From assembly GCA_001784535.1 (NCBI GenBank), contig MFRJ01000127.1, positions 7,041-16,739 of the forward strand: a stretch of 9,699 nucleotides of DNA, read 5' to 3'. Positions 1-5,450 of the stretch are shown piece by piece; within the stretch, counting starts at the first letter, position 1; each line of letters begins with the position of its first letter. The position numbers and the translations under genes were made by a program. The DNA is from Candidatus Melainabacteria bacterium GWA2_34_9. GTDB lineage: Bacteria > Cyanobacteriota > Vampirovibrionia > Gastranaerophilales > UBA9971. Under the pieces are notes generated by a model, which did no database searches, had not been told where the DNA came from, and saw only the letters and a list, made by a program, of their open reading frames with translations.

Positions 1-542
1 AAATTCTTCATACAGGTGATATTGCTTCACCGACTTCACCGATAGCAAGACTTGTCGTTCCGGAATTAATTTATCTCAGCATGGAAGTTGAAGAAAATGA
101 GATGAAGTTTATAAAAAAGGGACAGAAGGCATTTGCGGTGTTTGATGCATATCCTGACAGGGTTTTTTATTGTTCGGTAAGAGATATAGTTAAACAGGTA
201 AATCCATTAACAGGAACTTTTGAGGTAAAGCTCACGAAGCCTAAAGAAAATATTAATCTGGATGTTGGCATGACTGTTGATGCAACAATAATTACTAATA
301 AATATAAAAATATAATAGTAATACCAACTGATTTTATTATTCAAAAAGATGGTGAAATTTATGTATTCACACAATTTGGGTTTTGGGCTCAAAAAACTTA
401 TATAAAAATTGATAATTTTGATAATAACAGAACAAAAATCATTAGTGGTCTTAAAAAAGGAGATATCATCCTTAAAAGTGTTGAGAAAAATAAGTTGAAA
501 AATAATAATCACATAAAAATTATAGGTGATTATAAACTATGA
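1..542 (+). CDS. HlyD/MacA-type periplasmic adaptor of an ABC exporter, 3' part only
   Basis: The frame is open from the left edge (first full codon at 3), so the ATG at 81 is internal and the true start lies outside the window; 179 residues are visible. The start of the visible part (GDIASPTSPIARLVVPE) looks like the end of the lipoyl/barrel-sandwich region leading into the beta-barrel domain of membrane fusion proteins. The stretch NPLTGTFEVKLT followed by LDVGMTVDATI is the typical barrel signature, with the Gly-Met turn; the C-terminal part resembles the membrane-proximal domain. Such adaptors bridge an inner-membrane ABC transporter to an outer-membrane channel, so a diderm envelope is implied. 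The stop overlaps the next start by 4 bases (ATGA), which indicates translational coupling with the permease and ATPase downstream. The exported substrate cannot be read from the sequence; DevB/MacA-like is the nearest description. Confidence 0.85.
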   Translation, partial: ILHTGDIASPTSPIARLVVPELIYLSMEVEENEMKFIKKGQKAFAVFDAYPDRVFYCSVRDIVKQVNPLTGTFEVKLTKPKENINLDVGMTVDATIITNKYKNIIVIPTDFIIQKDGEIYVFTQFGFWAQKTYIKIDNFDNNRTKIISGLKKGDIILKSVEKNKLKNNNHIKIIGDYKL

Positions 543-1780
543 GATTTTATGAACTGTTTATAGCTTTCAGGTATATAAAAGCCAATCTTAAGCAGTCAAT
601 AATCATTACGACGGCTGTTAGTATAGGAGTTGCCATAATTATTTGGATTCCGTCAATTAATTTGTCATTTATGGACGATTTAATTAACAGGACAGTTTCA
701 AGCGCTCCAAATATCACGATACAAAAAGAATTAGATACTTTTGAAACAAATAAAGAATTATTTGCTGAAAAATTTAAAGGGGAAAATCTTTTACTTACAG
801 ATCAGGTTTTAACCAGAAAAAGAAAGATAAAATCTTCCAGAAGAATAATTCAACAAATTAAAAATATAGAACAAATAGAAGCGATTGCTCCTTTTGCTGA
901 AGGACAGGCTCTTTTAATAAGAGGCGGAGAAGAAAGAGGGGTTACCATAAAGGGAATTATTCCCGAAGAGTTAAAAATTATTGATATTGAAAAAGATATG
1001 GTTAAAGGAAGAATAAGAAATTTGACTATTAACGATATTGTTATTGGTCAAACACTTGCAAATAAGCTAAAGGTCGATATGGGTAAGCGTGTTAAGGCTA
1101 CAGGTGTATCTGGAATACCCATAAGTCTTAAAGTGGTGGGTATTTTTAATACCGGTTTGCGCGCAAAAGATGAATATCAGGCTTATGTAAATTTAAGAAC
1201 AGGTCAACAATTATTAAATATAAAAACTGATGTAAGCGGCATAGGAGTTAAAGTTAAAGACATATATAAAGCAGATGAAACGGCAGATGAAATAAGAACC
1301 AAAACAGGTCTTTATGTTACAAGCTGGATGGAAGACAATAAGCAAATTCTAGATCAGTTAAACAGATTCAAATTGATAATATTATTTATTAATTTTCTTA
1401 TAGTATCTTCTGCAGCAACAAGTATTACAAGTGTTTTTATAATGCTTGTTGCTGCAAAATCCAAAGAAATAGGAATTTTAAAATCAATGGGTGCTGAAAA
1501 TAAATCTATAATGGTGATTTTTTTGTCGCAGGCAGTGTTTTTAAGTTTCATAGGGTATTTTATAGGTCTTTTAGGGGCGAAATTGATGATCATGGGCTAT
1601 TCTAATCTTTTGGAATCATCGGGAGAAACTATGTTTAGCACTCAAGTACCGGAATTTAAGATAAATACTGCTTATGCTGTTCTTGCATTTTTCTATTCGA
1701 TTTTTACAAGTATTCTTGCAAGTATTTTGCCTTCTTATCAGGCTGCAAAATTAAAGCCGGTGGAGGCAATAAATGCCTAA
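539..1780 (+). CDS. MacB/LolC/DevC-type ABC exporter permease
   Basis: A 413-residue permease of the MacB/FtsX superfamily. It has the family layout: one membrane span near residues 20-39, a large extracytoplasmic domain at about 41-270, then three spans near 277-304, 325-351 and 377-397. Motifs include KEIGILKSMGA (309-319), the cytoplasmic coupling segment that contacts the ATPase, and the C-terminal PSYQAAKLKPVEAI ending typical of FtsX domains. It probably acts as a dimer in the inner membrane, working mechanically on a periplasmic or lipid substrate rather than forming a classical channel. It starts within the adaptor stop codon, with a weak AGGTGA about 9 bases upstream, and its 3' end overlaps the ATPase gene by 8 bases. 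Adaptor, permease and separate ATPase together match cyanobacterial DevBCA or MacA plus a split MacB; LolCDE is less likely because of the adaptor. Confidence 0.92.
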   Translation: MRFYELFIAFRYIKANLKQSIIITTAVSIGVAIIIWIPSINLSFMDDLINRTVSSAPNITIQKELDTFETNKELFAEKFKGENLLLTDQVLTRKRKIKSSRRIIQQIKNIEQIEAIAPFAEGQALLIRGGEERGVTIKGIIPEELKIIDIEKDMVKGRIRNLTINDIVIGQTLANKLKVDMGKRVKATGVSGIPISLKVVGIFNTGLRAKDEYQAYVNLRTGQQLLNIKTDVSGIGVKVKDIYKADETADEIRTKTGLYVTSWMEDNKQILDQLNRFKLIILFINFLIVSSAATSITSVFIMLVAAKSKEIGILKSMGAENKSIMVIFLSQAVFLSFIGYFIGLLGAKLMIMGYSNLLESSGETMFSTQVPEFKINTAYAVLAFFYSIFTSILASILPSYQAAKLKPVEAINA

Positions 1781-2453
1781 TGATGAGATACTTTTAAACC
1801 TTGAAAATATAAATAAAGTTTATCCCGGCGCACAGCCTGTACATGCCTTGATTGATATAAACCTGATAATTAACAAAGGAGAATTTATTGCAGTTGTGGG
1901 TCCCAGCGGCTCAGGTAAAAGTACTTTGATGAATGTTTTAGGGCTTTTGGATGCAGTTACTTCCGGAAAACTTTATTATTTGGGGCAGGAAACATCAAAA
2001 TGGGATGAAAAGCAAAAAGCAGTTTTTAGAAACAGAGAAATTGGGTTTATATTTCAGGCACATCTGTTACTTCCTGAATTTACAGCTCTTGAAAACGTTT
2101 TAATGCCTGCTTTTATAGCTAGAACAATTAATCATTCACTGGAAGAAAGAGCAAAAGAAATTCTAACTATTGTGGGGCTTGGTGATAAATTTTATGTTAA
2201 GCCTAAAAGTCTTTCCGGAGGGCAAAATCAGCGTATTGCAATAGCTAGAGCTTTAATGAATCAGCCTTCTGTGGTTTTTGCCGATGAGCCGACAGGGGCG
2301 CTAGATCAAAAAACAGGAAATGATATCTATAATTTATTCAGAAAAATTAATGCAGAAGAAAATATGACATTTATAATTGTTACGCATGAAAGAAGTTTAG
2401 CCCAAAAAGCCGACCGAATTATAGAAATAGTCGATGGGCAGATAGTAAAATGA
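1773..2453 (+). CDS. LolD/MacB/DevA-type ABC transporter ATPase
   Basis: A complete 226-residue nucleotide-binding subunit of the usual length for the LolD/MacB/DevA group. Visible motifs in order: Walker A GPSGSGKST (43-51), Q-loop Gln95 in GFIFQAH, signature LSGGQ (147-151), Walker B VVFADEP with catalytic Glu172, D-loop GALD, and H-loop His205 in VTHE. The segment LLLPEFTALENVLMP after the Q-loop is characteristic of this exporter class. The start lies inside the end of the permease gene, with GGAGG at 1762-1766 six bases upstream, so translation is coupled. It should power the permease and adaptor encoded just upstream. Nothing is degraded. The last gene of the operon is followed by a half palindromic repeat rather than a clear intrinsic terminator. 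Confidence 0.95.
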   Translation: MPNDEILLNLENINKVYPGAQPVHALIDINLIINKGEFIAVVGPSGSGKSTLMNVLGLLDAVTSGKLYYLGQETSKWDEKQKAVFRNREIGFIFQAHLLLPEFTALENVLMPAFIARTINHSLEERAKEILTIVGLGDKFYVKPKSLSGGQNQRIAIARALMNQPSVVFADEPTGALDQKTGNDIYNLFRKINAEENMTFIIVTHERSLAQKADRIIEIVDGQIVK

Positions 2454-2464
2454 TGTAATTATTT

Positions 2465-2497
2465 AGATTACCAAGTCGTTTCTCCTCGCAATGACAA
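2465..2497. repeat. Half copy of interspersed palindromic repeat
   Basis: This stretch repeats the right arm of the complete element at 4430-4515: an identical 16-mer CTCCTCGCAATGACAA occurs here (2482-2497) and at 4501-4516, preceded in both by AGATT and GTCG with small differences. The left arm is absent, so it looks like a decayed or partial copy just behind the ATPase gene. Confidence 0.7.
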
Positions 2498-2544
2498 CTT
2501 ACAAAAAAATGCTTTGTAAAATCATGTAACAAGTAGGAGGAATT

Positions 2545-2586
2545 TTGAAAAAAGAGGATGGTTTTTGTTTTTATATGTATAGGTAA
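2545..2586 (+). CDS. Possible 13-codon micro-ORF with strong ribosome binding site
   Basis: AGGAGG at 2535-2540 is the best Shine-Dalgarno sequence in the window, and the only initiator at a workable distance is TTG at 2545 (spacer 4). It opens a 13-codon frame, MKKEDGFCFYMYR, ending in TAA at 2584. It could be a leader peptide controlling the small genes downstream, a remnant of a longer gene, or chance. The peptide has no recognisable family. The purine-rich site and Lys-Lys start favour real translation; the short length and TTG start argue for caution. Confidence 0.3.
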   Translation: MKKEDGFCFYMYR

Positions 2587-2646
2587 CGTAACAATAATCC
2601 CTATTAAATTATGTAGTCAATGTGTGTGCTGTGGAGGACAATAGCC

Positions 2647-2877
2647 ATGTCTTTAATTAACCCTATTAGTGCAGTGGGCCCAAAAGCCCCACGCCTTCCT
2701 GAAAGTACGGGCGTTTTAGGATTCAGATCCGCGCCGGTTTTAACTGCGTCAATTTTCGGCAATCCTGGTATTTCCAGAGGTGGAACAGAAACAACCGGTG
2801 TGAATTCTTTTAGTTCGTCACCGTCTTCTTCTCCATCATCTTCGGGCAGCGGATCAGGTCTAAATGTTGTAATTTAG
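2647..2877 (+). CDS. Small Ser/Pro/Gly-rich protein of unknown function
   Basis: A 76-residue protein I do not recognise. The frame can be extended to ATG 2620, but ATG 2647 has GGAGGA (2633-2638) eight bases upstream and gives a more natural start, MSLINPISAVGPK. The first two thirds contain Pro, Gly and small hydrophobic residues (APVLTASIFGNPGISRGG). The last third is low-complexity Ser/Pro then Ser/Gly (SSSPSSSPSSSGSGSG) with a short hydrophobic tail, LNVVI. There is no membrane span, no cysteine and no classical signal peptide, so it should be soluble and largely disordered. Its G+C is visibly higher than in its neighbours. It lies between an ABC exporter operon and a small membrane-protein gene; an exported peptide or a flagellum-associated secreted protein are guesses only. 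Confidence 0.6.
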   Translation: MSLINPISAVGPKAPRLPESTGVLGFRSAPVLTASIFGNPGISRGGTETTGVNSFSSSPSSSPSSSGSGSGLNVVI

Positions 2878-2914
2878 ATTAATCTTCCTGCTTTAAAATT
2901 TATCAAGGAGTAGT

Positions 2915-3061
2915 ATGTTCATGCGGAACAATTTATCACGATCCTTTGCTATTTTTGGAATATTCATTATACTTGCGATGTTTATTAACATAGTGAGTTT
3001 TATTGAAGGTCAAAATGGTGAAAATATAGAACCACAAATAGTTTCCGCATTTGACGGTTAA
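2915..3061 (+). CDS. Small single-span membrane protein, unknown
   Basis: A 48-residue reading frame, MFMRNNLSRSF..., with AAGGAG at 2905-2910 placed 4 bases before ATG 2915 and 10 bases before an alternative ATG at 2921. The N-terminus is basic (Arg4, Arg9), followed by one hydrophobic span at about residues 11-30 (FAIFGIFIILAMFINIVSFI), then a short acidic/polar tail, EGQNGENIEPQIVSAFDG. By the positive-inside rule the tail would face the periplasm. It lies 37 bases behind the Ser-rich protein on the same strand, probably in one transcript ending at the terminator at 3161-3189. Arrangement and length slightly recall the N-terminal anchor of FtsH-like proteins, but no catalytic domain follows. 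Function unknown; coding status rests on the ribosome binding site and the coherent membrane-span pattern. Confidence 0.55.
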   Translation: MFMRNNLSRSFAIFGIFIILAMFINIVSFIEGQNGENIEPQIVSAFDG

Positions 3062-3081
3062 ATTTATTAAGAGCTTGTTTA

Positions 3082-3146
3082 AGGACTGCGGTTAAAGCTG
3101 AAACGGCTTGCTTGACAAGGCGGTGCAGGCTTTAACGAGACAGCTT
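3082..3146. ncRNA. Candidate structured RNA element (strand uncertain)
   Basis: Between the small membrane gene and the terminator lies a non-coding segment with much higher G+C than the surroundings and a long imperfect stem-loop. GTTAAAGC (3091-3098) pairs perfectly with GCTTTAAC (3129-3136). The stem can be continued inward by TG/CA, and the apex holds CTTG/CAAG (3107-3110 with 3116-3119). Outside, CTG (3086-3088) pairs with CAG (3141-3143) across a small internal loop. It sits directly before an intrinsic terminator, so on the + strand it could be the body of a short sRNA or a structured 3' UTR. I do not recognise it as a named RNA family, and both strands could fold. Confidence 0.35.
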
Positions 3147-3160
3147 CTGATTTTAAAAGA

Positions 3161-3189
3161 AAAAAATCTGCTAAAAAGCAGATTTTTTT
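3161..3189. terminator. Bidirectional intrinsic terminator
   Basis: AAAAAATCTGCT, loop AAAA, AGCAGATTTTTTT: a perfect stem ending in a T-run on the + strand and, because of the leading A-run, also on the - strand. It lies between the + strand small genes (ending 3061) and the - strand flagellin gene (ending 3295), so it can end both converging transcripts. Confidence 0.85.
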
Positions 3190-3198
3190 GTGTTTTTA

Positions 3199-3214
3199 TA
3201 TCAGTTCTGATATG
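3199..3214. repeat. Small palindrome between terminators
   Basis: ATATCAG-TT-CTGATAT is a perfect 7-base inverted repeat with a 2-base centre. It stands between the intrinsic terminator and the large hairpin behind the flagellin gene. It may add to the hairpin array protecting or ending the flagellin mRNA. Confidence 0.5.
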
Positions 3215-3217
3215 AAT

Positions 3218-3260
3218 ACAAACCCAAAGAGGTCGGAATTTCCGACCTCTTTGGGTTTGT
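3218..3260. terminator. Very strong 20-bp hairpin downstream of flagellin
   Basis: The arms at 3218-3237 and 3241-3260 (starting ACAAACCCAAAGAGG) are perfect reverse complements of 20 bases with only the 3-base centre ATT between them. The hairpin starts 34 bases after the flagellin stop codon when read on the - strand. There is no T-run directly behind it on either strand, so it may act mainly as an mRNA 3'-end stabiliser, with the intrinsic terminator at 3161-3189 finishing the transcript. Confidence 0.7.
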
Positions 3261-3294
3261 TAATAGTCTAACTTTTTTAAGGTTAGTTTTGGTT

Positions 3295-4146
3295 TTAGAT
3301 AAGAGCTAACGCTACTTGAGGTGCTTGGTTAGCTTGAGCTAACAATGTAGCGGAAGCTTGTTGCAGAATCTGGTTTTTGGTTAATGATGCAGCTTCTTTA
3401 GCAACATCAACGTCTCTGATTCTGGACTCGGAAGCTGACATGTTTTCATACTTGATTGATAAACTCTGAATAGCTGAATCTAATCTGTTCTGTATCGAAC
3501 CGATTGTTGATCTTCTTTCAGATACATCAGCAATTGCTTGATCAACTATATCAATATAAGCTGAAGCAGCTGAAGCGGATGCTACACCGTTGGTTCCTGT
3601 AAGCGCAACACCTAATGATGAAGCGTTAGCATTTCCAAGAGGATTTACTGTACCTGTTGATACGTTAATAGCATTTGTGGAAGCAGTGGAGCCTGCGCCG
3701 ATTTGAAGACTAAGACTGCTAGCTGTGCCGTCTAAAAGTCCGATAGTGTTGAATTTGGATGCGGTTGAGATTCTTGTGATTTCATCTAAACGCTGTTGAA
3801 CTTCTGATTCGATAGCTGTTCTTTCACTACTTCCGTTTGTATCGTTAGCAGCTTGTACAGCAAGGTCTCTTATCCTTTGAAGGTTGTCTTGAATAATACC
3901 AAGGTCGCCTTCTGCTGTTTGTAAGAGGTTTATGCCTGCTTGTGCGTTTTGGGAAGCTACTTGTGAACCTCTTGCTTGTGATCTTAAGCTTTCAGAAATT
4001 GTTAAACCTGCAGCATCATCTGCAGCTTTGTTGATTCTTGAGCCTGTTGACAATCTTTGAAGTGATTTTCCGATTTCGCTTGTTGAATTTCCTAAACTTC
4101 TTTGAACTAAAATAGAGTTAACGTTCGTATTGATAACAATACTCAT
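3295..4146 (-). CDS. fliC: Flagellin (compact, D0/D1 domains only)
   Basis: A 283-residue flagellin, the subunit of the flagellar filament, exported by the flagellar type III apparatus and polymerised at the tip. The longer frame opens at 4176, but ATG 4146 has AAGGAG at 4156-4161 nine bases upstream and gives the standard flagellin start MSIVINTNVNSI. The N-terminal D0/D1 region (about 1-140) holds LQRLSTGSRINKAADDAAG (29-47) and LQRIRDLAVQAAN (89-101). The C-terminal D1/D0 region (about 195-283) holds the SRIRDVDVAKEAA segment and ends in QILQQASATLLAQANQAPQVALALI-like helices. The middle, about 140-195, is short and Ser/Thr/Ala/Gly-rich, so the variable D2/D3 domains are missing, as in many short flagellins. 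The gene is monocistronic here, with no other flagellar gene beside it, and is backed by strong hairpins at its 3' end. Confidence 0.95.
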   Translation of the reverse strand: MSIVINTNVNSILVQRSLGNSTSEIGKSLQRLSTGSRINKAADDAAGLTISESLRSQARGSQVASQNAQAGINLLQTAEGDLGIIQDNLQRIRDLAVQAANDTNGSSERTAIESEVQQRLDEITRISTASKFNTIGLLDGTASSLSLQIGAGSTASTNAINVSTGTVNPLGNANASSLGVALTGTNGVASASAASAYIDIVDQAIADVSERRSTIGSIQNRLDSAIQSLSIKYENMSASESRIRDVDVAKEAASLTKNQILQQASATLLAQANQAPQVALALI

Positions 4147-4155
4147 AACCAGATT

Positions 4156-4218
4156 CTCCTTATCTGAACTAAACACATCCCTGATATAATTTGAAGCGCT
4201 TCTTAGGTGGTATACCTA
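4156..4218 (-). promoter_or_regulatory. Flagellin leader with dyads and GGA motifs
   Basis: Upstream of the flagellin start lie a perfect 10-base palindrome GAAGCGCTTC (4193-4202) and a dyad TAGGT-N5-ACCTA (4204-4218). Read on the - strand, the leader then carries GGGA (near 4177-4180) and AAGGAG (4156-4161), the latter being the Shine-Dalgarno site. Palindromes plus two GGA motifs could form a post-transcriptional control region. I could not assign a clear sigma-28, sigma-54 or sigma-70 promoter here. Confidence 0.35.
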
Positions 4219-4429
4219 TAATCAGTTAAAACTATAATAAATTTTTTTTAATATTATTAATATTCTCTTTAAGTTATAGATTTATCCAACTAAAGTATAC
4301 ATATTACACTTGTTCCCGATGCAGTAAAATTTAATTCATGCTTTTAGCTTTTGTTTACTTTTATTTACGTAATTTAACTTATCTTAATCTTTAGAATCTG
4401 TCTTGTTAAAAATTCTTTCTTTCTGGAAC
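4216..4429. other. AT-rich intergenic stretch without a recognisable gene
   Basis: This part of the gap between the flagellin leader and the palindromic repeat is strongly AT-rich. I see no reading frame with a ribosome binding site and no tRNA-like or repeat structure. The flagellin promoter probably lies somewhere in its left part, but no standard -35/-10 pair stands out. Confidence 0.5.
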
Positions 4430-4515
4430 TGTCATTGCGAGGGCTTTAGCCCGTGGCAATCCAAAAAATAATGACTGGTTTTAGATTGCTTCGTCGCAAG
4501 CTCCTCGCAATGACA
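4430..4515. repeat. Nested interspersed palindromic repeat (complete copy)
   Basis: Terminal arms TGTCATTGCGAGG (4430-4442) and CCTCGCAATGACA (4503-4515) are perfect 13-base inverted repeats. Inside are a second inverted pair, GCAATC (4456-4461) and GATTGC (4484-4489), and a tight GGGC-TTTA-GCCC hairpin (4441-4452). Elements with ends of the TCATTGCGAGG type are found scattered between genes in many bacterial genomes. It has no coding capacity, so if mobile it must be moved by something encoded elsewhere. A half copy is at 2465-2497. Confidence 0.85.
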
Positions 4516-4557
4516 ATCGTAGGTTTTAACCAGATGGGTTCATAGAGTTTTCGTAGG

Positions 4558-4566
4558 TGATATAAT
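4558..4566 (+). promoter_or_regulatory. Extended -10 promoter of rsmI operon
   Basis: TGATATAAT matches the extended -10 consensus TGnTATAAT exactly. No good -35 hexamer lies 17 bases upstream, as is common for extended -10 promoters. Transcription would begin near 4573, leaving a leader of about 45 bases before the rsmI start. A second TATAAT at 4583-4588 lacks the TG extension. Confidence 0.55.
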
Positions 4567-4617
4567 TTTTAAACATACAATTTATAATATTGGCTTAAAA
4601 ACCAGAAAAATATTTAC

Positions 4618-5439
4618 ATGACTAAAGCTGGAATACTATATATATGCCCTACTCCAATAGGAAACCTTGAAGATATTACTTTAAGGACAATCAGGGTTCT
4701 TAAAGAAGTTGATTCTATAGCCTGCGAGGATACAAGAGTTACTCAAAAGCTGCTTAATCATTATGAAATTAAAACTCCAACCGTTAGCTATCATAAATTT
4801 AGTGAAAAAGAAAAAAGCGGTTATTTAATAAATCAGCTTAAAGAAGGAAAAAATATAGCCCTTGTTTCAGATGCCGGAACGCCTTTAATAAGTGATCCGG
4901 GTTCAGAACTCCTTAAAGAAGCTTATTTAAATGCTATAAAGGTTATTCCTCTTCCCGGAGCAAGTTCTGTAATCACTGCTTTGTCAGCAGGTTTGGTTTC
5001 TGGCGGAGAATTCGTGTTTCTGGGGTTTTTACCCAGAACCGATAAGGAAAAAGAACAAATTTTGTCTAAATATTCTGAAATTAATATGGTGTTTTTTGAG
5101 TCTCCGAACAGGTTGATTCATTCTCTGGAAGAAATTTTCGGGATTTTGGGCAACAGAAATGCTATTATAGCAAGAGAGCTTTCCAAGATTTATGAGGAAA
5201 TAAAAAGAGATAATATCAGCAATCTTATTGAATATTACACCCAAAATCCGCTTAAAGGTGAAATAGTTCTGATTATAGAAGGTCAAAAAGAAGAAAAAAC
5301 TCAGGATGAAGCCGAAATAATCGAAAAAATCAAAATCCTTAAAAAAGAAGGATATTCAACTAAGGAAATAAGTAAAATCATTTCCCTGTTTACGGGGTTT
5401 CCGAAGAAAGAAGTTTATAATCTGGCATTAAGCGTTTAA
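4618..5439 (+). CDS. rsmI: 16S rRNA (cytidine-1402-2'-O)-methyltransferase RsmI
   Basis: A complete 273-residue protein of the tetrapyrrole-methylase-fold family. RsmI uses S-adenosylmethionine to 2'-O-methylate C1402 in the decoding centre of 16S rRNA, which supports start-codon fidelity. Family motifs are all present: PTPIGNLEDIT (11-21), EDTR (37-40), LVSDAGTPLISDPG (82-95, SAM-binding glycine loop), PLPGASS (111-117), FLGFLPR (134-140), ESPNR (161-165), ARELSKIYEE (185-194) and GEIVLIIEG (214-222). The last 50 residues form the usual helical C-terminal extension. ATG 4618 is preceded by no clear Shine-Dalgarno site; the start is chosen because MTKAGILYICPTPIGNL aligns with the family's usual N-terminus. 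The sugar transporter genes follow after only 11 bases and probably share the transcript, which is an unusual partner for this housekeeping gene. Confidence 0.95.
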   Translation: MTKAGILYICPTPIGNLEDITLRTIRVLKEVDSIACEDTRVTQKLLNHYEIKTPTVSYHKFSEKEKSGYLINQLKEGKNIALVSDAGTPLISDPGSELLKEAYLNAIKVIPLPGASSVITALSAGLVSGGEFVFLGFLPRTDKEKEQILSKYSEINMVFFESPNRLIHSLEEIFGILGNRNAIIARELSKIYEEIKRDNISNLIEYYTQNPLKGEIVLIIEGQKEEKTQDEAEIIEKIKILKKEGYSTKEISKIISLFTGFPKKEVYNLALSV

Positions 5440-5450
5440 AGAAAGACTTT

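Noticed and set aside
207..512. 101-codon frame on the - strand
   Set aside because: Lies opposite the adaptor gene, is Ile/Asn/Phe-rich as expected for the complement of AT-rich coding DNA, and has no ribosome binding site.
1354..1593. 79-codon frame on the - strand
   Set aside because: Antisense to the conserved membrane part of the permease; no independent coding signal.
3218..3260. Large perfect inverted repeat read as transposon ends
   Set aside because: Only 3 bases separate the arms, there is no transposase or target duplication, and its place behind flagellin fits an RNA hairpin.
4147..4176. Ten-residue N-terminal extension of flagellin
   Set aside because: The Shine-Dalgarno AAGGAG lies inside this extension, and the MSIVINTN start is the standard flagellin N-terminus.
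4430..4515. CRISPR-like repeat array
   Set aside because: The repeats are inverted and nested, not direct, and there are no regular spacers; no cas gene is present.
5029..5286. 85-codon frame on the - strand
   Set aside because: Antisense to conserved rsmI motifs; a shadow of that gene.
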